Of a stretch of DNA of 64,000 bases, positions 54,434 through 64,000 are shown one piece after another. The stretch spans positions 806,001 to 870,000 of the forward strand of contig JAIUNI010000001.1 of NCBI GenBank assembly GCA_020161935.1, read 5' to 3'. Under the pieces are notes generated by a model. That model saw only the letters and a program-made list of their open reading frames with translations, was not told the DNA's origin and did not search any database. Position numbers and translations under genes: made by a program. Origin of the DNA: Chloroflexota bacterium. GTDB taxonomy: Bacteria; Chloroflexota; Anaerolineae; Aggregatilineales; Phototrophicaceae. The stretch's first letter is position 1. Each line of letters starts with the position of its first letter.

Positions 54434-55486
54434 CTAACGACTTAATGTCGCCTCAGCATCAAGATTCAGTTCATCTCTCAGCGCCGCACATATTTCCGTA
54501 AATGACTGTCGCAACGTTGCTTTGTCCTCGTCCCCCATAAAACTCGCGTCTACCGCATTGGAGCTAATCTGCTCCAGCTCTCGAACCGTCAAATTAGCAT
54601 CTTGAATGGCTGCCATATACTCTTTGATGAGTAAAGTACGGTAAAAGTTTGGCATACCAGCGCCGAGATAGACACGCGCACCGTCATCAACCAACTGCCG
54701 TAGCGGAAACTCACCATAAGTAGCAATGCTGCCCTTAGCAACGCTCTGAACCGGTGTAAGACCTACAAAAACACTTCGATCTGTCAAAAGACGTACAGCA
54801 CTTTGATCGCTAGCAGTCGCTAAACCAACCTCAATTCGGCGAGGCTCAAATCGCTCCAGAAGTAAATCGGGAGAAGCAGTGCCATCAAGCAGCGTAATGG
54901 TACTCGAAAGCCCTTTCTTTTGCGCGGTACGGAAAGCCCGTTCAAAAGTATCAGTCCATCCCCTGACTTCTCGACCAATCAAACCAATGCCGACAATTCC
55001 GCCTTTTATCCCGGCAGAACCGGATGCCCACTTAATGACATCATCAATCGCTTGCGGCTCGTCACGCATGGCATTAAGCACCCACCGCAGTTGCACGTTC
55101 CACGCACGATGCACACGTTCACGACCATCATTCAACGCCGTAAGCAGCTGCTCGAAAGTCAAGCCACTGCTTGCATATAAATGCGGCGCAAACCCGATTT
55201 CGGCATATTGCACATTTTGTTTTGCCAGCGCCACACCGATCTCGTACACAATCCGCGTGAAATCTTCCGGTTGTTGTATCCAATTACTGGTTTCACGGAT
55301 GAGTTCAGGTAAATTCGTGTAATCCAAAGTCTCAAGTTGCTTAAGCCAGTTTTTAAACCGCTTATTCTTGAGGGGCACATCATTTTGCTCGGCAATCACA
55401 ATCAAAGTTTCGCTTGGTACAGCGCCTTCGAATTGTAGATTGATCTCGACCTTAGGCATTCGCCTTACAAACTGCTCGATTGTCAT
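54434..55486 (-). CDS. Adenosine-deaminase-fold protein lacking metal ligands (pseudoenzyme)
   Basis: 350 residues, normal for the family. The start MPKVEINLQFEGAVPSETL aligns with the deaminase start PKxELHxHLxGxxxPETL, but both zinc-binding histidines are replaced (N and Q). The later HAGE, RIGHG and DDP motifs read LLDGT, RIEVG and AGMP. The TIM-barrel framework and YAEIGFAP (family: YxExRxxP) remain. It is therefore unlikely to deaminate adenosine; a binding or regulatory role is inferred. AGGACGA precedes the ATG. It lies 18 bases downstream of pyrG in the same direction, so cotranscription is likely. Confidence 0.85.
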   Translation of the reverse strand: MTIEQFVRRMPKVEINLQFEGAVPSETLIVIAEQNDVPLKNKRFKNWLKQLETLDYTNLPELIRETSNWIQQPEDFTRIVYEIGVALAKQNVQYAEIGFAPHLYASSGLTFEQLLTALNDGRERVHRAWNVQLRWVLNAMRDEPQAIDDVIKWASGSAGIKGGIVGIGLIGREVRGWTDTFERAFRTAQKKGLSSTITLLDGTASPDLLLERFEPRRIEVGLATASDQSAVRLLTDRSVFVGLTPVQSVAKGSIATYGEFPLRQLVDDGARVYLGAGMPNFYRTLLIKEYMAAIQDANLTVRELEQISSNAVDASFMGDEDKATLRQSFTEICAALRDELNLDAEATLSR

Positions 55487-55504
55487 TACTTCGTCCTAAA
55501 TGTA

Positions 55505-57247
<1,743 letters not shown>

Positions 57248-57292
57248 TCAGATAACGCTAACACTCAGCAGCGGAGTGCTATGATTTTCGAC

Positions 57293-57664
57293 TTAGACGA
57301 GCTTCTCCAGATCATCGGCTGCGCGGCGCATGTCGAGGAAGATCAAACCGAGTTTCGCACCTTCGCGCACCAATGTCGTCAATACAGCTTCATCGCCGAC
57401 CGACATTAAAATGACGTAGCCTTCTTTACCCTTGATATACACTTGGTCAAGTAAACCACGCCCCAACTCCGTGGAAATGCGTTCACCCAGCGAGAGCATC
57501 GCCGCAGACATTGCCGAAACACGGTCTTCTTCTACCCCTGCCGGCAGTGATGAAGCCATAATCAAACCATCGACACTCACAACGGCTGATGCTTCAATCT
57601 CTGGTGTGGTAGACTGGAGATCGCGCAGGCGGTCAACCATCAATTCTGTCCGCGATTTTGCCAT
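57293..57664 (-). CDS. Roadblock/LC7-domain protein
   Basis: 123 residues. Roadblock fold: two long helices around a five-stranded sheet (EIEASAVVSVDGLIMASSLP; DQVYIKGKEGYVILMSVGDEAVLTTLV). Bacterial roadblock proteins are usually regulators of small Ras-like GTPases such as MglA. No such GTPase is encoded here, so the partner lies elsewhere. AAGGAG is 7 bases before ATG 57664; a frame 27 residues longer lacks a site. Confidence 0.9.
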   Translation of the reverse strand: MAKSRTELMVDRLRDLQSTTPEIEASAVVSVDGLIMASSLPAGVEEDRVSAMSAAMLSLGERISTELGRGLLDQVYIKGKEGYVILMSVGDEAVLTTLVREGAKLGLIFLDMRRAADDLEKLV

Positions 57665-57855
57665 ACTCGCACTCCTTCTCAAGTTGCCCGGTTTGTACAG
57701 CTCCGGGTAGCCGTTAATCAGCAAAAAGCGAATGCTCATCACCAATGATGAGTTACAACAGAAATTGTACTACGAGTTTGACCAAAATAGATTTACAAGT
57801 AGTGTCACACGTTGAAGAAAGTATGGTGTTTTCAAGTTCATCCCATTTTTCACCT

Positions 57856-57883
57856 ATTATACTAAACACCCTTTAAACGGCAA
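57856..57883 (-). promoter_or_regulatory. Possible promoter of the roadblock gene
   Basis: Minus strand TTGCCG (57878-57883), 16-bp spacer, TATAAT (57856-57861). It would give a leader of about 185 bases, so another start site closer to the gene is possible. Confidence 0.4.
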
Positions 57884-57981
57884 GTCACATCAACTTCCGT
57901 TATACTGATGGTGTAACATAGGGAAATCAACGGGTTAAATTCGCCCCTTCGCCACATAATGGTATAAAAAAGCAGGTATCA

Positions 57982-58992
57982 ATGACCGACTTTCCACAAA
58001 ATACTCGTCAAACCCCGCGCGTCGCGAATAATGCCGCGCCGCAGATTAACCTCGCTCAAAATGTCGCAGAACGTATCGCTCAATCCGTTGGGCAAGTGAT
58101 TATCGGTAAACGAAACGAAGTGCGCCTTGCCGTATTGGGTTTACTCTGCAAAGGTCACATTCTCATTGAAGATATTCCCGGTGTCGGCAAAACGATGCTC
58201 GCGAGGGCGCTTGCCCGTGTGATCGGTTGTACTTTCAGCCGCATCCAATTCACGCCCGACATGCTGCCCTCGGATGTAACCGGTGTGTCCCTCTTTAACC
58301 AGAAAACCCGTGAATTCGAGTTCCGCGCCGGTCCCATCATGGCCCAAATTGTCCTCGCCGACGAAATCAACCGCGCAACTCCCAAAACGCAAGCCGCCTT
58401 GCTCGAAGCGATGGAAGAACGACAGGTGACGGTTGACGGTGTGACCTATCCAATGGAAAACCCGTTTATGATCCTCGCGACTCAAAACCCGATTGAGTAC
58501 GAAGGAACATTCCCACTTCCCGAAGCCCAGCTCGACCGTTTCATGATCCGTATTCAACTCGGCTACCCCAGCCCTGCCGAAGAACTCACCGTCCTCTCGG
58601 CCCAGCAGTACGAACACCCGATTAATAATCTACAGCAAGTAGTCAGCATCCAAGAACTCGTTGCCGCTCAACAAGCCATTCGCGAAATTTACGTTGCCGA
58701 TGAAGTCAAACGCTACATCATTGATCTGGTCAACGCCTCGCGCCAACATCCCGACGTATACCTCGGCAGCAGCCCACGCGGTTCGCTCGCCTTGTTCCGC
58801 ACATCACAAGCACGTGCCGCGATGGCAGGCCGTGACTATGTAATCCCGGATGATGTCAAAGCCTTAGCCGAAGTCACCCTTGCACATCGCATCATCGTTG
58901 GGCCAGCGGCTCGTATCAAAGATATTTCCTCACGCACCGTCGTGCAGGATGTACTCGCATCCACTAGCGTTCCCGGCGCATCAACGCGGTAA
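57982..58992 (+). CDS. MoxR-family AAA+ ATPase
   Basis: 336 residues. Family sequence: [14 protein letters not shown], Walker [28 protein letters not shown], Walker [24 protein letters not shown], and sensor [26 protein letters not shown]. MoxR proteins act as chaperones for metal- or vWA-containing complexes. Next to a DUF58 gene (7-base gap), the usual pairing. Confidence 0.95.
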   Translation: MTDFPQNTRQTPRVANNAAPQINLAQNVAERIAQSVGQVIIGKRNEVRLAVLGLLCKGHILIEDIPGVGKTMLARALARVIGCTFSRIQFTPDMLPSDVTGVSLFNQKTREFEFRAGPIMAQIVLADEINRATPKTQAALLEAMEERQVTVDGVTYPMENPFMILATQNPIEYEGTFPLPEAQLDRFMIRIQLGYPSPAEELTVLSAQQYEHPINNLQQVVSIQELVAAQQAIREIYVADEVKRYIIDLVNASRQHPDVYLGSSPRGSLALFRTSQARAAMAGRDYVIPDDVKALAEVTLAHRIIVGPAARIKDISSRTVVQDVLASTSVPGASTR

Positions 58993-58999
58993 ATAACCA

Positions 59000-60253
59000 A
59001 TGTCTAGTCGTCGTAACGCTGTTTATGCACTCCTGATAACGGCCCTATTAACCGGGCTTTTCACAGGGCGCGCCTTCTTTTTCACCCTCGCCTACCTATT
59101 TGCGGGCCTGCTTGGGGTTTCCTTGCTGTGGGCATGGATTTCAGTCCGCTGGCTGAGTATCAACCGTAAAACACGCGCCCGCCGCGCTCAAGTGGGTCGC
59201 AAGCTCGAAGAAACCTTCATCGTCTACAACCGCAGCATCTTGCCCAAACTCTGGCTCGAAGTCCGCGATCACTCCACCTTGCCCGGTCATCATGCCAGCC
59301 ATGTTGTTCCGGCGTTAGGTGGGCGCAAACGCTATCAATGGTCAGTCGAGACCCCGTGCTTGGTACGTGGCGAGTATGAACTGGGGCCAGTCACGCTCAA
59401 AAGTGGCGACCCATTCGGCTTTTTCCTAACGCCGCGCCGCCTCGATTCAACATCAAAAGTCATCGTCTATCCCCAAACCATCCCCATCAACCACATCGAC
59501 CTCCCCCTCGGTCAGATGTCAGGGGGTGATGCCCAGCGTCGGCGTTCCCACAACGTTACTACCAACGCATCCGGCGTTCGCGATTATGTATCGGGCGATA
59601 GCTTCAACCGTATCCACTGGTCGTCGACCGCCCGTAAAGATCGACTCATCGTCAAAGAGTTTGAAATTGATCCGCTGGTCGATATTTGGCTGTTTGTTGA
59701 CTTTTCCTCATCTTCCATCGTTGATGACCCCTTGCTAGAACGCACTGGCCCGAATGGTTCGATCATGACGACCAGCAGCGGTATTCCCGCCTCTACCGAG
59801 GAATATTCAGTCGTGGTTGCGGCTTCAATGGCGAAATACTTCATCGACTCCGAACGCGCCCTCGGTTTCGCGGCCTATATTCCTAACCGGGAAATCCTGC
59901 AACCGGAACACGGCGCACGCCAGATGAACCGCATACTACAATCACTAGCTGTAGCGCGTAGTTTCACACCCTATACCCTTACCCAGATGCTTGCGTTGGA
60001 AACACCTTATTTTACGCGCGGAACAACCCTCGTTATAATCACCTCGTCACTCGATACGAGTTGGGTAACGGAAGCACAAATCCTATCACGGCGCGGTATT
60101 CGCCCCATGTGTATTTTGGTTGATCCTTACAGCTTCGGCGGCAGTACACCCGCGACGGATTTAACGGCCTTACTTCAGGTCGCGCGTATTCCAACCCTAA
60201 CCGTTCGCAAAAATGACGATATCGGGGCGGTTTTGTCGCAGCGCTCAATCTAA
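59000..60253 (+). CDS. DUF58 membrane-anchored protein
   Basis: 417 residues. Two N-terminal membrane helices (ALLITALLTGLFTGRAFFFTL; LFAGLLGVSLLWAWISV). The central part has the DUF58 signature VRDYVSGDSFNRIHWSSTARKDRLIVKE split across the fold, leading into a vWA-like domain (IWLFVDFSSSS). DUF58 proteins work with MoxR; function in the cell envelope is inferred from the family. Confidence 0.92.
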   Translation: MSSRRNAVYALLITALLTGLFTGRAFFFTLAYLFAGLLGVSLLWAWISVRWLSINRKTRARRAQVGRKLEETFIVYNRSILPKLWLEVRDHSTLPGHHASHVVPALGGRKRYQWSVETPCLVRGEYELGPVTLKSGDPFGFFLTPRRLDSTSKVIVYPQTIPINHIDLPLGQMSGGDAQRRRSHNVTTNASGVRDYVSGDSFNRIHWSSTARKDRLIVKEFEIDPLVDIWLFVDFSSSSIVDDPLLERTGPNGSIMTTSSGIPASTEEYSVVVAASMAKYFIDSERALGFAAYIPNREILQPEHGARQMNRILQSLAVARSFTPYTLTQMLALETPYFTRGTTLVIITSSLDTSWVTEAQILSRRGIRPMCILVDPYSFGGSTPATDLTALLQVARIPTLTVRKNDDIGAVLSQRSI

Positions 60254-60265
60254 AAAGGACTTCAC

Positions 60266-61402
60266 ATGGCAAATAACTACGATGCAATTGTGCTCGGCGC
60301 GGGGGCAATGGGCAGCGCCGCTGCATATTATCTGGCTAAAGCAGGTCAAAAAGTCTTGCTGCTTGAGCAGTTTGAGTTCAACCACCAAAAAGGAAGTTCC
60401 TACGGCTTATCGCGCATCATTCGCTATGCCTACGATTATCCGCAGTATGTTGAACTCGCCAAAGTGGTCTACCCTATGTGGACAGCCATCGAACAAGAAT
60501 CCAGTGAAAAGCTCTACACGCGCACCGGCGGAATCGACTTTGGCACATCAGCCCAAGCCAGCCTGAACAACGTCATCGCGACGCTTCAACAAACAGGCAT
60601 CCCCCATGAAATTCTTACACCAACCGAAGCGCGTCGGCGCTATCCACAATTTCGCTTTGAAGATGACATGATTATCTTGTATCAGGCCGATACAGGCATT
60701 CTCTCCGCGTCCAAATCGGTTCTTGCCCATCTGCGACTTGCTGAACAGCATGGCGCAGAACTCAAGCCCAACACGCCTATCCTCAGTGTGACACCCCATC
60801 CCAACACCGTCGAGGTCAAAACGGCTGACGGCACTTATACTGCCGCCAAGTTGATTGTGACAGCCGGATCGTGGGCGAAGTCGTTTTTAGCCACGCTTGG
60901 CCTCAACCTACCGTTGACTCCTAGCGCCTGTCAAGAAATGTATTTCGAGACAGCAAATGCCGCCAACTACGAAGTAGGCGTTTTCCCCGCTTTTATTGAC
61001 CACAAACCTTTTGAAGGCGGCCCTATGGCATACGGCATGGCGAGCCATCAAGGCTCGGGTCTCAAAGTCGCTTGGCACGGCGGCAAGCTCTACGACCACC
61101 CAACCCAAATCGACTACACCCCCTCACAGTCCGATATCGATAAAGCCCTTCGCTTTAATAAGCAATATCTACCGGATGTCACCGGTCTGCGTTCTGCGCG
61201 TGTCTGCCTGTATACCATGACCCCCGACGAACATTGGGTATTGGATAAGCATCCTGAATACCAGCACATCGTCTTTGCCGGTGGTTGTTCAGGTCATGCC
61301 TTTAAATTCAGCACTATCATCGGCAAAATTTTGACGGATCTCGCCCTCACCGGTGAAACCCCTCACGACATCAGTCTGTTTAAAGCCTCGAGGTTTAGCT
61401 AA
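60266..61402 (+). CDS. FAD-dependent amine oxidase of the sarcosine oxidase/MTOX type
   Basis: 378 residues, the usual length for the monomeric enzyme. FAD motif AIVLGAGAMGSAAAYYLA, EQFEFNHQKGSSYGLSRIIR, and a C-terminal CLYTMTPDEHWVLDKHP where the Cys is the flavin-attachment cysteine of monomeric sarcosine and N-methyltryptophan oxidases. It oxidises N-methyl amines to release formaldehyde and H2O2; the substrate is not certain. It ends in a 4-base overlap with the convergent acetyltransferase gene. Confidence 0.92.
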   Translation: MANNYDAIVLGAGAMGSAAAYYLAKAGQKVLLLEQFEFNHQKGSSYGLSRIIRYAYDYPQYVELAKVVYPMWTAIEQESSEKLYTRTGGIDFGTSAQASLNNVIATLQQTGIPHEILTPTEARRRYPQFRFEDDMIILYQADTGILSASKSVLAHLRLAEQHGAELKPNTPILSVTPHPNTVEVKTADGTYTAAKLIVTAGSWAKSFLATLGLNLPLTPSACQEMYFETANAANYEVGVFPAFIDHKPFEGGPMAYGMASHQGSGLKVAWHGGKLYDHPTQIDYTPSQSDIDKALRFNKQYLPDVTGLRSARVCLYTMTPDEHWVLDKHPEYQHIVFAGGCSGHAFKFSTIIGKILTDLALTGETPHDISLFKASRFS

Positions 61403-62103
61403 CTCGCTCGCGTTAATAGGCGCTGCCACCATCGGTAGCGCCCACTTCGCTCAAATCCAAGTACAAGAGCATCAGCAATGAGCGCCTTTTCATCCGCCGG
61501 AATAACCGCGCCAGCCACATCCAGCGTGGTGGCACTTAACCGTGAAAGCGCTGCTTGTAATCCTAATCTCGTACGCTGGCCTTCCACCCATAACCCTGCA
61601 TAATTCATGGTCTGTACAGGGATGAGGTAAGGGATAATGTCCATAGGTTCAGGCGGCAGCGTTTTGTCAGCTCGACCTGCAACCACTAACTCATTCGCTA
61701 TCTCATCCGTCACATACCCGCATCGGGCAAACGCTTTCTCGCTTCCAGTGTTCCCCACCGCCACCAGCCCGCGTGCGAATGCCGCGCCCATTGTCTGTGC
61801 CGCCTGTGTGCAAGCCTCTACCAATGCTGATGCTATCCCGCGCCGTTGAAATTGAGGCATCACCGCCAGCAAATCCACTTCCCAGCGCCGCCGTCCATCA
61901 ACCATAACAGTCATAAACCCGTCCACAAAACCCGCGATTTGCCCATCGCACCCGCTTACCAGTGTGACATGCTGCTCATCTTTGATTACGCTTTGAATGC
62001 GTTGAATATCAGGGATGTTCTCAGGCCAAACACTTTGAATAACAGCCCTCACTTGTGTGGCATCTTGCTTATCCGCTCGTCGTATCTGAATTTCACTCAT
62101 CAT
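61399..62103 (-). CDS. GNAT-family acetyltransferase
   Basis: 234 residues. The N-terminal ~150 residues are a GNAT domain with the acetyl-CoA loop VMPQFQRRGIASALVEACTQAA. The C-terminal ~80 residues are an extension of unknown role. Substrate unknown. Convergent with the flavoprotein and divergent from the spermidine-synthase-like gene. Confidence 0.88.
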   Translation of the reverse strand: MMSEIQIRRADKQDATQVRAVIQSVWPENIPDIQRIQSVIKDEQHVTLVSGCDGQIAGFVDGFMTVMVDGRRRWEVDLLAVMPQFQRRGIASALVEACTQAAQTMGAAFARGLVAVGNTGSEKAFARCGYVTDEIANELVVAGRADKTLPPEPMDIIPYLIPVQTMNYAGLWVEGQRTRLGLQAALSRLSATTLDVAGAVIPADEKALIADALVLGFERSGRYRWWQRLLTRAS

Positions 62104-62173
62104 TTCCCCTCTGGAAAATCATCCTTGTTTCGGCTACGCTCAAGCTCTAATAAGTGAGCTATTTCTTAACGAA

Positions 62174-63790
62174 TTGACTGTGCAAACGACAACATCTAAT
62201 AAACCCTCTGGCAAATATCTCTATCTCGCTATTTTTACCAGCGGCATGGTCACGCTTGCCGTCGAGCTATCCGCCTCACGCCTGCTCGGCAACGTCTTCG
62301 GTTCCAGTAACATCGTCTGGGCGAATGTCATCGGCCTCATACTACTCTATCTGACCGCCGGTTACTTCATCGGTGGTCGTTGGGCAGATCGTTCTCCCTA
62401 CCCCACCACCTTCTATGGCATCTTACTCTGGGGGGCGTTCCTCAGTGCGCTGATCCCGCTCGTCGCCCGTCCGGTTCTCGTCACTGCTGCCACCGCCGTT
62501 GCCGGTGCGGAAGCCGCTCTAGCCATCGGTTCATTTGCATCTGTGCTGGTCTTGTTCTCGATTCCGGTAACACTCCTTGGCTGCGCGTCGCCGTTCGCCG
62601 TCCGTCTCGCCCTTGCTGACGAAACTAACCTGTCGCGTACAGGTAAAATATCAGGTCGCATCAACGCCATCAGCACATTAGGCAGCCTTCTCGGTACATA
62701 CCTCCCCACCATCATCATCATTCCCGAACTCGGTACGGTTCGCACCTTCTTGCTGTTCGGTGGTCTATTATATACAGTCGCTCTCATCGGCCTCTTTCGG
62801 CATCAAGGGGTAGCCGCACTGCGCTGGCTGTGGATGCCGCTCGTCATCGCCGTACTGGCGTATCTCGTCCTCAGTGGCCCTTTGCGCCCGCCTTTCCCCG
62901 GCGCGACTCTACTCTACGAAAAAGAAAGCCAGTACAACTACATCCAAGTCCAGGAAGATACCGCTGGCAACCGTTACCTGTACTTGAACGAAGGTCAAGG
63001 CATCCACAGTCAGTGGAGTCCCAACACCTACAGCGACAATCACCGCACATGGAGCTTCTTCCTCACCGCGCCTTACTTCAACCCGGCCCCGACCACCCCT
63101 GTCGATGTGAAGTCAATCGCCATCGTCGGCCTTGCGGGTGGCACCATCGCCCGTCAGTACAACGCAGTGTATGAAGGCATCCCGATAGACGGTATCGAAA
63201 TCGACGGCGCTATTCTAGAGGCTGGTGCGCGATACTTCGACCTCAACACCATGATGATGCCCGGCCTCACCACCTATGCTCAAGATGGCCGCTATATGCT
63301 CAACCACCTCGACAAAAAGTATAGCCTGATTGCGGTCGATGCCTACCGCCCGCCTTATATCCCGTGGCATCTCACCACTGTCGAGTTTTTTCAGGAAGTC
63401 CGTAATCGCCTTGATGACAACGGAGTCGTCGCTATCAACGTGGGCCGCACCAACGCCGACCGCCGCCTTGTGGACGCGATGACCGCCACCCTTTCGCAAG
63501 TGTTCCCCAGCATTCACGCGATGGATGTCCCCGCGTCATTCAACACCATCCTCGTCGCTACCGTTCAACCGACTGATTCGATCAACTTGGTCACGAACCT
63601 ACAGGACCTACCGCCAGATGCCCCCGAACTCCTGCGCGATTCCCTAACATGGGGTGTGCAGCAGCTAGTACCCACCTACGCATCCGATACCATCTTCACC
63701 GACGACCATGCGCCGGTCGAAACGCTGGTGGACTCGCTCGTGGTCAACTTCCTGCTCTCCAACGATCTTGATAATTTGGCGCAGCCCTAA
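62174..63790 (+). CDS. Membrane-anchored spermidine-synthase-like protein
   Basis: 538 residues. About six or seven membrane helices (YLAIFTSGMVTLAVELSASR; WANVIGLILLYLTAGYFIGG; and others) precede a Rossmann-type aminopropyl/methyltransferase domain (~320-480: IAIVGLAGGTIARQ, IEIDGAILEAGARYF, LIAVDAYRPPYIPWHLTT). In true spermidine synthases the last block holds the catalytic Asp of the polyamine site (here VDAYRPP). Such fusions are common; their product is often unproved. The start is TTG 62174 or GTG 62180, with no clear ribosome binding site. Confidence 0.88.
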   Translation: MTVQTTTSNKPSGKYLYLAIFTSGMVTLAVELSASRLLGNVFGSSNIVWANVIGLILLYLTAGYFIGGRWADRSPYPTTFYGILLWGAFLSALIPLVARPVLVTAATAVAGAEAALAIGSFASVLVLFSIPVTLLGCASPFAVRLALADETNLSRTGKISGRINAISTLGSLLGTYLPTIIIIPELGTVRTFLLFGGLLYTVALIGLFRHQGVAALRWLWMPLVIAVLAYLVLSGPLRPPFPGATLLYEKESQYNYIQVQEDTAGNRYLYLNEGQGIHSQWSPNTYSDNHRTWSFFLTAPYFNPAPTTPVDVKSIAIVGLAGGTIARQYNAVYEGIPIDGIEIDGAILEAGARYFDLNTMMMPGLTTYAQDGRYMLNHLDKKYSLIAVDAYRPPYIPWHLTTVEFFQEVRNRLDDNGVVAINVGRTNADRRLVDAMTATLSQVFPSIHAMDVPASFNTILVATVQPTDSINLVTNLQDLPPDAPELLRDSLTWGVQQLVPTYASDTIFTDDHAPVETLVDSLVVNFLLSNDLDNLAQP

Positions 63791-63793
63791 AAA

Positions 63794-64000
63794 ATGACAC
63801 CTCCCAAATCGCCTCTGCAATCATCACCACTCTTAACGGTACTGCGTCTGTTCCTGACCATTGGCTTCCCTTTTCTACTGGTCATGATCTTCGTCCGCCT
63901 CATCATGTCGCCGTTGTTCCTTCAATTTGAGTACAACCGCCCCGGCTTCCCCGAAGATTTTTACGGCCTCACGACTCAAGAGCGCTTGGAATATGCCCCG
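63794..64000 (+). CDS. DUF1461/TIGR01906-type membrane protein (5' part)
   Basis: The ATG lies 3 bases after the previous stop and the frame is open to the window end (69 codons seen). A membrane helix (LFLTIGFPFLLVMIFVRLIM) precedes EYNRPGFPEDFYGLTTQERL, which recalls the start of TIGR01906/DUF1461 integral membrane proteins. The rest is outside the window. Confidence 0.7.
   Translation, partial: MTPPKSPLQSSPLLTVLRLFLTIGFPFLLVMIFVRLIMSPLFLQFEYNRPGFPEDFYGLTTQERLEYAP

Noticed and set aside
54879..55322. Plus-strand open frame of 147 codons within the deaminase-fold gene
   Set aside because: Lies wholly antisense to a gene with family homology along its length, and has no recognisable domain.
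57746..57981. RNA gene or hidden small gene in the 236-base gap before MoxR
   Set aside because: Only promoter-like boxes were found; no stable long hairpin, tRNA-like fold or start with a ribosome binding site.
58141..58617. Minus-strand open frame of 158 codons within the MoxR gene
   Set aside because: Antisense shadow of a highly conserved AAA+ gene.

Overview
The window looks like a contiguous stretch of bacterial chromosome, most likely from a member of the Chloroflexota (Anaerolineae-like). This is inference from gene content and style, not a marker-gene result: many stand-alone signalling proteins, PKD and TolB-like lipoproteins with numerous Chloroflexota look-alikes, type 2 isopentenyl diphosphate isomerase, TrmFO, and no LPS genes. 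The three tRNA genes lack an encoded CCA end. No transposase, integrase, phage gene or CRISPR array was seen.

Left end (1-8.9 kb): the end of an unknown gene, a HEAT-repeat gene and a TIR/FGE-like fusion gene, which look like an accessory signalling or defence cassette. Then, on the minus strand, tRNA-Glu, trpS and tRNA-Arg, followed by a run of S41 protease, smpB, an unknown gene and a STAND NTPase. 9-24 kb: a receiver/GAF histidine kinase, a TPR membrane protein, tRNA-Leu, plsX-fabF, and a plus-strand series (TPR protein, trmFO, histidine kinase, aminotransferase, hflX, small membrane protein, GNAT/GIY-YIG fusion). It ends with an amino-acid-type ABC importer that has no ATPase gene here.

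24-44.5 kb: a minus-strand response regulator/kinase/beta-propeller operon, then a long plus-strand cell-surface region. The latter holds a 12-PKD lipoprotein, a TolB-like lipoprotein, a glycosidase/O-antigen-ligase fusion, a divergent macro-domain protein, a UDP-xylose-synthase-type epimerase, a second O-antigen ligase, GtrA, a GT4 glycosyltransferase, a stand-alone ChlI-like AAA+ protein and a membrane protein. Several of these genes overlap by ATGA or GTGA, which suggests coupled translation and joint surface-glycan production.

44.5-48.2 kb: acpP, fni and a polyprenyl synthase (isoprenoid precursors), and hemW. 48.2-54.4 kb: a compact phospho-signalling operon of a soluble kinase with a PQQ-type propeller, PP2C phosphatase, DnaJ-vWA fusion, zinc-ribbon/FHA protein, small unknown protein and OmpR-type regulator. 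With its vWA, kinase, phosphatase and FHA parts it resembles TerY-P-like triads, but the DnaJ-vWA and propeller arrangement is unusual; it is the best candidate here for an undescribed system. 54.4-64 kb: an adenosine-deaminase-fold protein that has lost its metal ligands next to pyrG, a roadblock protein, MoxR-DUF58, a sarcosine-oxidase-like flavoprotein, a GNAT acetyltransferase, a membrane-anchored spermidine-synthase-like protein and the start of a DUF1461-type membrane protein.

Regulatory signals are unusually legible: near-consensus sigma70-type promoters precede all three tRNA genes and the kinase operon, and strong hairpin terminators separate most convergent gene pairs.
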